From NCBI GenBank assembly GCA_040394635.1, contig JBEBRW010000001.1, positions 124,001 through 188,000 of the forward strand: DNA of 64,000 bases. Reading direction: 5' to 3'. This document shows positions 16,989-24,940 of this stretch, piece after piece. The stretch is from UBA5239 sp040394635 (lineage in GTDB: Bacteria; Verrucomicrobiota; Lentisphaeria; Victivallales; Victivallaceae). Positions within the stretch are counted from its first letter, which is position 1. Each line of letters begins with the position of its first letter. The notes below the pieces were generated by a model. That model worked only from the letters and a program-made list of their open reading frames with translations. It ran no database searches and had not been told where the DNA came from. The position numbers and the translations under genes are program-made.

Positions 16989-18026
16989 TCATTTATTTCC
17001 CTCGATTAAATCCGGCTTGATAAATATTTCGGTGGAATATTCACTGTTTTCACCGTTGATCCGGTTCAATAATTGGTTGACGGCCATTTCGCCAACCTGC
17101 GCGATTTTGATGTCGATTGTGGCGGGGCGCGGAGAGAGATAGCGCAGCAGAACCTCATCGTTATTGCAGCCGATCATATCCAGTTTATCGATCTCATATC
17201 CGGCCGCCCGCAGTTCATTGTATACCCCCAGCATGATATCATCCGCGCAGAAAAACGCGCCGGTAATCCCCCGGTGATTTTTCCTGAAAGCACCGGCCAG
17301 TTCCCGGAACACCGCCGCGTCTTTATTCTCCGCCGAGGCGGAAAAAACAACCGGCTCCAGACCCGCTTCCTGGCTGTATTTGACGAAGCGCGCCACCCGC
17401 TCCTGAAAAGCCTCATGCTCCGGGTCACTGGTAAACACCGCCGCTTTTTTATGCCCGTGCGACAAAAGATAATCCACCGCAATCGTGGAAACAGCCATGT
17501 TGTCATAAAAAATATGATCAAACAACCGATTGTCGTCTTCATGCTCGCGGAAACACCAGATCATCGGCAGTTTTGCGCGCAGGTCGACCAGGCGCTTGAG
17601 GATTTCCGGGCTGGAAGGTTTGCCGAAAAGGATCACGCCGTCGCTGTTGCGCGGATCGATCACCTCCGGCAGCCTTTTCCCGTCGGTAACATGCGCCAGC
17701 TGCATGGTCAAACGGCGCTCCAGCAAGGCATTCTGAATGCTGCCGATCAGAATCGGCAACGCAGGTTTGCGCAGCATTTCCTCCGGGGAGACATTGCCGA
17801 GCGCCAGAAACGAGATGGCGCCGGTCCGGATGCCCACCCGGTTCGCCACCTTCGGGCCGGGGCGGACCACGGCAGGTTGATAATCATATTTTTCCACCGC
17901 CGCCTTGATTCGCGCGGCGGCTTTCGGCGATACTTTTTCCGGTGCATTGAAATAACGCGAAACCGTACTGATACTGACATTGGCTTTTTTGGCAATTTCG
18001 ACGATCGACACTTTTGGCTTCCTCAT
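16989..18026 (-). CDS. LacI-family transcriptional regulator 2 (arabinose/GH28 block)
   Basis: 345 residues from the ATG at 18024-18026 (MRKPKVSIVEIAKKANVSIS). An upstream in-frame ATG at 18087-18089 lies at the edge of the -35 box and inside a palindromic operator and was rejected. The HTH and effector domain are close to regulator 1 over the full length. It leads the araB-araD-araA transcript and is divergent from the GH28-fold gene, so it should respond to L-arabinose or a related product. Because both divergent regions carry the same palindrome, LacI-1 and LacI-2 could bind each other's sites. Confidence 0.95.
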   Translation of the reverse strand: MRKPKVSIVEIAKKANVSISTVSRYFNAPEKVSPKAAARIKAAVEKYDYQPAVVRPGPKVANRVGIRTGAISFLALGNVSPEEMLRKPALPILIGSIQNALLERRLTMQLAHVTDGKRLPEVIDPRNSDGVILFGKPSSPEILKRLVDLRAKLPMIWCFREHEDDNRLFDHIFYDNMAVSTIAVDYLLSHGHKKAAVFTSDPEHEAFQERVARFVKYSQEAGLEPVVFSASAENKDAAVFRELAGAFRKNHRGITGAFFCADDIMLGVYNELRAAGYEIDKLDMIGCNNDEVLLRYLSPRPATIDIKIAQVGEMAVNQLLNRINGENSEYSTEIFIKPDLIEGNK

Positions 18027-18038
18027 CTGTTTATTATA

Positions 18039-18067
18039 TATTGTGCCACCAAATACGAAAAAATCAA
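18039..18067 (-). promoter_or_regulatory. Probable promoter of LacI-2/araBDA
   Basis: On the minus strand TTGATT (18062-18067) and ACAATA (18039-18044) with 17-bp spacing. Sequence and spacing mirror the LacI-1 promoter. Confidence 0.55.
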
Positions 18068-18075
18068 TACCTGTT

Positions 18076-18099
18076 TGAAAAATATTCATCTAATTTTCA
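18076..18099. promoter_or_regulatory. 24-bp operator-like palindrome, copy 3
   Basis: Arms TGAAAAATATTC and ATCTAATTTTCA, eight bases upstream of the LacI-2 -35 box, the same position as copy 1 relative to LacI-1. A shorter abutting site, TGAAAATTATTTTCCA (18100-18115), repeats the half-sites. Confidence 0.65.
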
Positions 18100-18168
18100 T
18101 GAAAATTATTTTCCAGTGTCGAATCGTGCATCCTTGCTTGTCGCTAGCCTGTGACACCAACACCCCGA

Positions 18169-18192
18169 TGAAAATTAATCAATTATTTTTCA
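18169..18192. promoter_or_regulatory. 24-bp operator-like palindrome, copy 4
   Basis: Arms TGAAAATTAATC and AATTATTTTTCA; with a flanking A/T it is the most symmetric copy. It lies 8 bp upstream of the -35 box of the GH28-fold gene. Centre-to-centre distance to copy 3 is 93 bp. Confidence 0.65.
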
Positions 18193-18200
18193 TCACAGTA

Positions 18201-18229
18201 TTGATTTCTCACTGACTTGCAGATATAAT
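18201..18229 (+). promoter_or_regulatory. Probable promoter of the GH28-fold gene
   Basis: TTGATT (18201-18206) and TATAAT (18224-18229) with a 17-bp spacer, in the same TATTGATTT context as the lyase promoter at 7265. Confidence 0.6.
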
Positions 18230-18258
18230 TAATTAAAACAAACAAGAGATGGTTGAAA

Positions 18259-19617
18259 ATGATGATCGATGTCAGAACATTCGGGGCCGCCGGGGATGGT
18301 GCGGGCAATGATACCAGGGCCATTCAAAACGCCATCGACGCCTGCCATGCAAGCGGCGGCGGCCGCGTGAGCCTCCACAACGGTACCTTCCGTTCCGGGA
18401 CGCTTTACCTGAAATCAAACGTATACCTGCAAATTGAGGCCGGTGCCGTGCTGCTGGCCAGCGGCGATATTTCCGATTACCCGGATGATACCCACTACAA
18501 CCGCTATGTCAACGAAAAGGATATGGACCGCTGTTTCATTTATGCCGAAGACGCCGAGAACACCGGCCTGGCCGGGTTCGGAGAAATCAACGGCAATGCC
18601 GAGGCGTTTCCGAACCCCGGCAGCATCTATCGCCCGATGATGATCCGCTTCCTGCGCTGCCGGAACATCCGCGTCGAAAACCTGCGCCTTTACAATGCCG
18701 CCGCCTGGACCAGCGCCTTCCTCGACTCAGTGAACATCTGGTGCCTGAACCTCGAGATCAGGAACGACAAGCGGTACAACGGCGACGGGCTCGATTTCGA
18801 CGGCTGCGCCAATGTATTCGTCGACAACTGCAAGATACTGGGGACGGATGACAATCTCTGCCTGCAGTCAAGCAGCCGCGATTACCCGGTGCGCAATGTG
18901 CAAATCTCCAACTGCCTCTTCAGTTCCATATGCGCCGGAATCCGTATCGGGCTGAAGTCGGTTGGCGAAATATCGGACGTGACAATCAGCAATTGCGCGT
19001 TTGAAAACATCTGGCGCGAGGGCCTGAAAATCGAGTGTACCGAAGGCGGAACCATCCGCAATATCACGGCATCAAATCTGGTCATGCGGAATGTTTCGCG
19101 GCCGGTATTCATTCTGCTCAATAACCGTTTGAGCGACATCGGCTCCTCGATCGGCCTGACTGAAATGCCGGAAATCGGCCGGCTGGAAAATATTCTCATT
19201 TCAAACGTCATCATTTCCGATACCGATGAAATGAAAAACATCCATTACCGCTTCAAAGACGACATCATGGGCAGCCCTGCCTTTCACGGAATCCGGGTCG
19301 ACGCCGAGGCCGCGCATAAGATCGACGGCTTGATCCTGCGCGACCTGATCTACCATGCCATCGGCACCGTCAAACAAGCCGAGATTCCGGCTGAATATCC
19401 TCAGGTGCTTGACCTGAAAAAGCACCCGGGAAGCGTGACTTCCGAGAATTATTATCCGGATTGGAGCCGGGCCGCCTGCATGGATATCCGCAATGTCGAT
19501 TCACTGATTCTGGACAATATCTGCCTGAAGTTAATCAACCCGGACGAGCGGCCGCCCTTCATTATCGACAATTGCGATGTGCTGAAACAGAATATCTTCG
19601 TCAAAGCGTCATTTTGA
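18259..19617 (+). CDS. GH28-fold (polygalacturonase-like) right-handed beta-helix protein, atypical active site
   Basis: 452 residues from the ATG at 18259 (GAGATGG upstream; a TTG six bases earlier is possible). No signal peptide, so cytoplasmic. The N-terminus DVRTFGAAGDGAGNDTRAIQ and the repeated VxISNC / IxNITASN rungs are typical of pectin-lyase-fold hydrolases. NGDGLDFDG (174-182) and GTDDNLCLQ (196-204) match the GH28 catalytic Asp motifs; GLKIE matches the RIK motif. However the GHG His motif is replaced by CAGIRIG, so it may not be a standard polygalacturonase. Expected to cut galacturonosyl or related oligosaccharides with arabinose side chains. Its 3' end overlaps the convergent sulfatase by 9 nt. 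Confidence 0.85.
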   Translation: MMIDVRTFGAAGDGAGNDTRAIQNAIDACHASGGGRVSLHNGTFRSGTLYLKSNVYLQIEAGAVLLASGDISDYPDDTHYNRYVNEKDMDRCFIYAEDAENTGLAGFGEINGNAEAFPNPGSIYRPMMIRFLRCRNIRVENLRLYNAAAWTSAFLDSVNIWCLNLEIRNDKRYNGDGLDFDGCANVFVDNCKILGTDDNLCLQSSSRDYPVRNVQISNCLFSSICAGIRIGLKSVGEISDVTISNCAFENIWREGLKIECTEGGTIRNITASNLVMRNVSRPVFILLNNRLSDIGSSIGLTEMPEIGRLENILISNVIISDTDEMKNIHYRFKDDIMGSPAFHGIRVDAEAAHKIDGLILRDLIYHAIGTVKQAEIPAEYPQVLDLKKHPGSVTSENYYPDWSRAACMDIRNVDSLILDNICLKLINPDERPPFIIDNCDVLKQNIFVKASF

Positions 19618-21090
19618 ATAAAATTTCAGCAAATTATCCTTGCTGCGTCCGGGAAAAAGTTCGCGTCCCTCAGTGACCGAGTCGGAGCCGACATGATTCG
19701 CCAGCCCTTCTTTATGGCTGCGGTATTTCGGGTCGACGATAACCGGCAGCGAAAAGTACGGATCTTTGGTTTTAACCGTGTGTTCCTTCAATAGCCCGCG
19801 GTATTTCTGCAGGGTTTCCTTGAACTCCGGCAGAGGGGCCAGATTGTGTTTTTCGCCGGGGTCGTTTGCGAGGTCATACAGCTCCTCGCCATTGCCTTCG
19901 AGAAAATGGACGTATTTATGAGTTTTGTCGGCCAGCATCCGGCCGGGCGAAATCGTATTGAAATACTCGCTCACCCATTCGGAAACCACATAACCGGCCC
20001 CCTGCCCTTGGAGAATGGAACTGCCGGGTAGTTCCGGCGGCGGCTCGATGCCTGCCAGCTCGCACAAGGTCGGAAAAATATCCAGATTCGAGACGAGCCG
20101 GTCATGGTTCACGCCTCGCCGTTCCGGCTTGGCGGGATCGTAAACAGCCATCGGAATATTGACGGTGTTTTCATAAAAGGAAATATGTTTGGTCACCAGC
20201 CCGAACGCCGCCATATTCTCCCCGTGGTCCGCGGTAAAAACCACAATGGTATTGTCCGCCTTGCCGCTCTCGCGCAGCGCGGTCAGGATTTCACCGATCT
20301 GCTTGTCCACCATGCCGATGTATTGCCGGTAAGCCGCGAGGTAAAAACGGTAACGCTCCGGCGTCCAGTGCGCGGCCTGCCGTTGCCGCGGACTGGTGCA
20401 GCAGATATAGCGGACCGGCAGCGGCCGGGTCTGCCAGTCGTCGCAGCGGAAATTATCCGGCAGGGGCGGCAGGTCGTCAAGCCCGGGCAGCGGCAGGTTT
20501 TCGTTCTCGCCGACAAACTGGCAGATGTTATGCGGATTATTCAGGTCGGCCACCGCCAGAAACGGCGTTTTACTTTTCTTGCTGTTGCGAAGAAATCCGG
20601 TCATTTTTTCCGTAGTGTCGACATCTTCGAAACTGTCATAATTGACCGGCAAATCATGCTTGAACGGTTTCTTGACCGGAGGACTGACCAGATTGAAGCC
20701 GCGCAGGCTTCCCGCGTCATGCATTTTGCCGAAGTGAACCGTCTGATATCCGGCTTTGGTAAAGACTTCGCCGACGGTCGTAAAAAGCGTAGCAGCGTCC
20801 TTCGGCGGCTCCAGATTGGACACGACATTCGTCTCGTGCGGATAGCGCCCGCTCCACATCGCGGCCCGCGCCGGCATGCACAGCGGACAAACCGTATAAG
20901 CCCGCGAAAACCTCAGCGAACGCTCCAGCAAACGGTCGATGTTCGGACTGGCGGCAAAGCCCATGGTCGCCCGCGCGGCAAGCTGGTCGCACATGATGAA
21001 CAGAATATTGGGGGGCGTATCCGCCGCGGCCGCAGTCAGGCCGAGGCCAAACGCCGCTCCGGCGGCAAATAAATGTTTCTTCCGGTTCAT
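19609..21090 (-). CDS. Secreted sulfatase (Cys-type, formylglycine-dependent)
   Basis: 493 residues with a signal peptide (1-23, ending TAAAAD). NILFIMCDQLAARA is the N-terminal metal-binding segment. The modification motif is Cys71 in CMPARAAMWSGR (C-x-P-x-R...SGR), to be oxidised to formylglycine; VFTADHGENM carries further metal ligands and HFGKMH the family Lys/His. It hydrolyses sulfate esters of a polysaccharide outside the cytoplasm. Last gene of the run 24891-19609: the radical-SAM maturase is encoded three genes upstream in the same direction, and the heparinase-like lyase lies 6 nt upstream. Substrate class cannot be fixed by eye, but the lyase partner suggests a sulfated uronic polysaccharide. 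Confidence 0.93.
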   Translation of the reverse strand: MNRKKHLFAAGAAFGLGLTAAAADTPPNILFIMCDQLAARATMGFAASPNIDRLLERSLRFSRAYTVCPLCMPARAAMWSGRYPHETNVVSNLEPPKDAATLFTTVGEVFTKAGYQTVHFGKMHDAGSLRGFNLVSPPVKKPFKHDLPVNYDSFEDVDTTEKMTGFLRNSKKSKTPFLAVADLNNPHNICQFVGENENLPLPGLDDLPPLPDNFRCDDWQTRPLPVRYICCTSPRQRQAAHWTPERYRFYLAAYRQYIGMVDKQIGEILTALRESGKADNTIVVFTADHGENMAAFGLVTKHISFYENTVNIPMAVYDPAKPERRGVNHDRLVSNLDIFPTLCELAGIEPPPELPGSSILQGQGAGYVVSEWVSEYFNTISPGRMLADKTHKYVHFLEGNGEELYDLANDPGEKHNLAPLPEFKETLQKYRGLLKEHTVKTKDPYFSLPVIVDPKYRSHKEGLANHVGSDSVTEGRELFPGRSKDNLLKFYSK

Positions 21091-21096
21091 CCTGAT

Positions 21097-23646
21097 TCAC
21101 TTCCCTTCCACTGGCGACAAAGTATAGCTGCCGGGCTCAAGAATAGCGAAAAAGCTGCCGTTTTCCGCACTGACTTCCGCTTTGCTGATGGTCTTGCCGT
21201 TTGCCTGAAGCTCCCATGCTCCCGGCGCAAGATCGAGCAGCAATACCTGAGTCGCCTTTTCCGTCACGGTCCACGAAACCGCTTTGCCGGTCGGCTGCAG
21301 GGCATCGCCGAGATTGACCTGCCGGTCGGCGATTTCAAGCACGATCCGGCCATCTTTTTCCTGTTGATTGACCGGGAGCGGCGCGGCGGCGCCATCCTGA
21401 ATCTGAATCAGGTTCAGGAACGTTTTACCGCCGCCGGTGATCACGGTACGGCTGCCATTGGCCTCCGGGGCCGCCGGAATACGCGGTTCAAAATAAGTGC
21501 CGTCCACCGTAAACGCGTCCTTGCCGGTGAGAATCCGTTTCGAGGCGCCCGCCGGAAGCAGAGTCTGCATCGTGAGCTTGCCGGTACGGCCATAGGGAGA
21601 AACCGCGACTTCAACCGCGCCGCCTTTTTCGACGGGCGTGGCGATCGAGGTCAGTTGAAAGAGCGGTTCGACCCGCTCGGCGGATTTCTCGAACCGGTCG
21701 AGCACCAGCAGTGCAGCCGGAGTATCCGGACGGCCGAGGTTCAGAAATACGAAGCTCCGCGAATAACTTTTCACCCGGTTCGGGTAAAGGATTCCGAGGT
21801 CGGTTTCCATGAAGGAGTAGAGCGGCTTCACCGCATCGGGTCCCCAGCCGGCGCGCATGGTGTCGCCATTGCGGAACTTCATACCAGTGGTTTGTTCCTT
21901 CAAATCATCGGCGGGCCACCAGCCGGTAATTTCCTGCGTACCGGAATTGGCCGTGAACTGCGGTCCCATCCGGTATGTTTTCTGCTCCGGGTCCCTGAAC
22001 AGCATGGCCGAATGCGAAACCGTGCTTTTCGCAAAGTTCCAGTCAAACGGTATGCCATAGTTTTTGTATTGCCCCAGGTCCGCGGCGAGGACACCCCGGT
22101 AATAAATCTGGAACGCGCCCATGTCGAGATGCTGGTGGTTGCGGTAATGATAATAGGCGCCGTTCATGCTCACCACTACATCATCGGACTGCTTGCCGAA
22201 GTTCCAGCCAGTCCGGGCGATCATGCCGGGGAGCGGCTTTTTGTAGAACTTCGTCAGCGGCAATTCTGCCCGGCGGTCCTCCGGCTTCAGATTCGGATCG
22301 TTGACCAGCAGGAAAAAGACCGGATCTTCCGGAAAATCGAGCTTGGTCCTGCTGCGCCGGAATTCTTCTTTCAGTTCCGCATCCGGCCACAGGGCGATGC
22401 TGTTCAGCAGTAGTTGGCGGTTGGCGTAATAACGCTCCAGCCAGATCCAGTTGCCGTCCCCCTCGACGAAGAAACGGTTGTCCGGCAAACGCAGGTAGTG
22501 CCAGTTGTACGGCACCTCGGCGGTGATCGCCGGCAGCAGGTCATAGCCAAACGTCCGCTTGAACTGCAGCGCCGCGAAAAGATCGTACTGCATACGGTAG
22601 CCGCCGTAGCCGTACCCCTGATCGTGGCGGCCGCTCTGGTAAAGATAGGTTCTCGACGGCTGGAAAACTTCGAGCATGGTGTACGCCACGTAACGGTAAG
22701 GCTCCGGGTCCTCGTTGTAAACGGCAATCGCCATTGCCAGCAGGTCGCGGCTCACCTGACTTTCGTTGCCGTGTCCGACGACCACGGACTCCTTGAACGG
22801 CGGCCAGCCGATCTCCATTTCCCCGGCCAGATACAACATCTTCTGTCGCAGAAAGGTACGTTCGTCCGGCGTCATCAGCTCATAGCACCAGTCGTAGGCC
22901 TGCGATACCCGGTAAATGATCTCCCCGACCTTACGGCAGATATCCTGTCCATTGCCGAACGATACCACATCGAGATAAGTCGTCGACAATTCGGTGGCCT
23001 CGCGCCCGATCTCGCGCTCGCCGGTCATCAGGTAGTAAAACGCCTTCTGCGAGATCGCCAGCGAAACAGCCGGATCATACATCACTTCGCGGTCCGGATC
23101 AAGCTCAAATTTAAAGGGCTTACGGGCCTCGGCGCTCAATTTTTCCCAGGTCGTCGCATTAACGCCGGTTTTCAAATTGGCGCGAATCTGGCTCAGGGCC
23201 TCCGGGTTGACCAACAGCCGGGGATGGCTGAGCGGCGGGGCAAACGGCGGCTTGTAATTCACAGCCTCCTTCGGCACTTTCACCGGCTGAACAGGGGCAA
23301 ACTGAAATTCCATGCGCTCCGTTTTTTCGCGGTCAAAACGGAACTGAAGGCGGCGCGGCTCGCCGGTAAATTCAATGCGGTCAATGCCATACACACCGCC
23401 TGCCCGGTTCGGATTCAGCAACCGGCGGTGCCGCCACGGCCCATCGTCCCAGCGAAATTCCGCCGTATGCTCCACGCCCACCGGTACTTTCGAATAGGTA
23501 TTGGTACTGAACCAGTAGATCCCGGGGGCGGGCGCCTTGACAACAACCTCTTCCGCTCCCGGGGGCGGCACCACGTTGAATGCTTCCGGCTCAGCGGCAT
23601 TCACAGCCAGCACCATCAGAAAAACAGCCATCATCAGATTTTTCAT
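21097..23646 (-). CDS. Secreted heparinase II/III-family polysaccharide lyase
   Basis: 849 residues; signal peptide 1-17 (MKNLMMAVFLMVLAVNA). An N-terminal beta domain (about 20-130) precedes HPRLLVNPEALSQIRANL (near 140), the usual entry to the alpha/alpha-toroid. The toroid contains VGEIIYRVSQAYDWCYELM, GHGNESQVSRDLLAMAIAVY and RHDQGYGYGGYRMQYD, and the heparinase II/III beta domain has YYHYRNHQHLDMGAFQIYYR (about 490-510), with His/Tyr candidates for the active site. The ATG at 23644-23646 is behind GAGGAAAA and 13 nt after the small membrane-protein gene. It is a beta-eliminative lyase of uronate-containing glycan acting with the neighbouring sulfatase. Different from the 1280-residue lyase at 7325; the two share only the fold. 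Confidence 0.88.
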   Translation of the reverse strand: MKNLMMAVFLMVLAVNAAEPEAFNVVPPPGAEEVVVKAPAPGIYWFSTNTYSKVPVGVEHTAEFRWDDGPWRHRRLLNPNRAGGVYGIDRIEFTGEPRRLQFRFDREKTERMEFQFAPVQPVKVPKEAVNYKPPFAPPLSHPRLLVNPEALSQIRANLKTGVNATTWEKLSAEARKPFKFELDPDREVMYDPAVSLAISQKAFYYLMTGEREIGREATELSTTYLDVVSFGNGQDICRKVGEIIYRVSQAYDWCYELMTPDERTFLRQKMLYLAGEMEIGWPPFKESVVVGHGNESQVSRDLLAMAIAVYNEDPEPYRYVAYTMLEVFQPSRTYLYQSGRHDQGYGYGGYRMQYDLFAALQFKRTFGYDLLPAITAEVPYNWHYLRLPDNRFFVEGDGNWIWLERYYANRQLLLNSIALWPDAELKEEFRRSRTKLDFPEDPVFFLLVNDPNLKPEDRRAELPLTKFYKKPLPGMIARTGWNFGKQSDDVVVSMNGAYYHYRNHQHLDMGAFQIYYRGVLAADLGQYKNYGIPFDWNFAKSTVSHSAMLFRDPEQKTYRMGPQFTANSGTQEITGWWPADDLKEQTTGMKFRNGDTMRAGWGPDAVKPLYSFMETDLGILYPNRVKSYSRSFVFLNLGRPDTPAALLVLDRFEKSAERVEPLFQLTSIATPVEKGGAVEVAVSPYGRTGKLTMQTLLPAGASKRILTGKDAFTVDGTYFEPRIPAAPEANGSRTVITGGGKTFLNLIQIQDGAAAPLPVNQQEKDGRIVLEIADRQVNLGDALQPTGKAVSWTVTEKATQVLLLDLAPGAWELQANGKTISKAEVSAENGSFFAILEPGSYTLSPVEGK

Positions 23647-23659
23647 AATTTTCCTCGAT

Positions 23660-23833
23660 TTAGTATATGAAACTTATCATTTTCACAATCACCATCAGCC
23701 ACGCGGCCAACACCACAAACGCAAAATACCGGCGGAGGGATTTCGCCTCCAATTTACGGTTCAACATCGTTCCCAGTTTCACCCCGGCAAACGCCCCGGC
23801 CGCCAGCGCCGCCGCCAGCGAATAATCGATCAT
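23660..23833 (-). CDS. 57-residue two-helix membrane protein, TSUP (TauE/SafE) C-terminus-like
   Basis: A short frame whose ATG (23831-23833) overlaps the radical-SAM stop codon (ATGA) and which ends 13 nt before the lyase start. Two hydrophobic segments are visible: LAAALAAGAFAGVKLGTML (about 5-23) and RRYFAFVVLAAWLMVIVKM (about 34-52), joined by NRKLEAKS. The pattern AGAFAGVKLGTMLNRKL...LRRYFAFVVL resembles the last quarter of TauE/SafE (TSUP) anion exporters, which move sulfite, sulfate or sulfonates. A full exporter has about 250 residues, so this is either a remnant or a deliberately small protein; the tight coupling on both sides favours translation. Its place between sulfatase maturase and sulfatase fits a sulfur-anion theme. 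Confidence 0.6.
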   Translation of the reverse strand: MIDYSLAAALAAGAFAGVKLGTMLNRKLEAKSLRRYFAFVVLAAWLMVIVKMISFIY

Positions 23834-24891
23834 TTGAAGCGCTCCGCCAATTTATTGAAACGTTCGAGGGTATGACCGTAGAATTTCTTATATCCGGCAC
23901 ACAGCAGACTGCGGTTGTCGCGGCGATTTTTGGTGCAGTCTCCGGCGCAAAAACGAAAATACGGGCACTTGCGGCATTCCCGGTCCGTGTTGCTTTTCAG
24001 CTTGGCGAAGGTGCGGGCGCGCGGCATTTCCAGAAACTGGGGCAAAGGCTTTTCGCCGACCTTGCCCAGCCGCAGCTCCGGGTTTACAAAAAAATCACAG
24101 GGATAAATGCCGCCGTCATGCTCCACCACCAAATATTGGCCGCATTCGCGGCACATGGAGCACATGCTCGGCGCACCGGTCATGATCTTATTCAACACCG
24201 AATCAAAAAAACGGACCGAAACGCGTGTAGTATCGTGCCCGTACCATTCGTCAAAAACCGTACAGAGAAACTCGCCCCATTCTTCGCCGCCCAGTGCAAA
24301 ACTCGCCTGGGGTTCGACGCATTCAATGAACTGAAGATAATTCACGCCGAGTTCGTCGCGCAAATACCGGTAGACTTTCAACGGCTCTTTGACGTTCAGC
24401 GAATTGACCAGAGTCAATATATTGAATTCCACCCGGTGGCGGCGCAGCGCATCGATTCCGCGCATGACCGAGGCATGGCTGCCGCAGCGGTGCGGATCGT
24501 GCAGCTCCGGCGGCCCGTCGACACTCACGCCCACCAGGAAATGATATTCGGCAAGGAACTTCGCCCAGTCATCGTCCAGCAGCGTGCCATTGGTCTGCAG
24601 GCCGTTGGCGATCTGCTGTCCATCATGTCCGTGCTTCTGCATTAGCTGAACGGCGCGCCGGAAAAAATCCAGCCCCATGACAGTCGGCTCGCCGCCCTGC
24701 CAGCCCAAGGTGCAATTGCGGCGGTTGCCCGCCAGATAACCGGCGATCATGTGTTCAAGAATTTCATCGCTCATACGATGCGGGCCGCGCCCGAATTGCT
24801 GTTCCTTTTTCAGGTAGAAACAGTATTCGCAGCGCAGGTTGCAGTCAAATGACGCAGGTTTTACGAGCAATGAAAAATCTTTGTTCGACAT
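23830..24891 (-). CDS. Anaerobic sulfatase-maturating radical SAM enzyme (anSME)
   Basis: 353 residues from the ATG at 24889-24891 (AAGGA upstream); nine further codons upstream lack a ribosome site and were not used. Cys17, Cys21 and Cys24 (CNLRCEYC) bind the radical-SAM [4Fe-4S] cluster. GWQGGEPTVMG is the SAM-binding GGEP region. The SPASM C-terminal domain has CSMCRECGQYLVVEHDGGIYP CD and CRKCPYFRFCAGDCTKNR for two auxiliary clusters; GDCTKNR matches the anSME signature. It oxidises the Cys of CxPxR sulfatases to formylglycine before export, without oxygen. Substrate in this window: the sulfatase at 19609-21090. A LacI operator-like palindrome lies just upstream. Confidence 0.93.
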   Translation of the reverse strand: MSNKDFSLLVKPASFDCNLRCEYCFYLKKEQQFGRGPHRMSDEILEHMIAGYLAGNRRNCTLGWQGGEPTVMGLDFFRRAVQLMQKHGHDGQQIANGLQTNGTLLDDDWAKFLAEYHFLVGVSVDGPPELHDPHRCGSHASVMRGIDALRRHRVEFNILTLVNSLNVKEPLKVYRYLRDELGVNYLQFIECVEPQASFALGGEEWGEFLCTVFDEWYGHDTTRVSVRFFDSVLNKIMTGAPSMCSMCRECGQYLVVEHDGGIYPCDFFVNPELRLGKVGEKPLPQFLEMPRARTFAKLKSNTDRECRKCPYFRFCAGDCTKNRRDNRSLLCAGYKKFYGHTLERFNKLAERFK

Positions 24892-24914
24892 GACAGTTGA
24901 ATCCTTATGGCAAC

Positions 24915-24932
24915 GCATAAATTGATTTATGC
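24915..24932. promoter_or_regulatory. Perfect palindrome between LacI-3 and the sulfatase-maturase operon
   Basis: GCATAAAT-TG-ATTTATGC, 8-bp perfect arms, in the 49-bp gap between LacI-3 and anSME. The half-site TGCATAAA/TGCGTAAT recurs at 26000, 26031-26046 and 26077-26092 beside LacI-3, so it is a likely LacI-3 operator controlling the downstream genes. Confidence 0.6.
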
Positions 24933-24940
24933 ATAAACGG

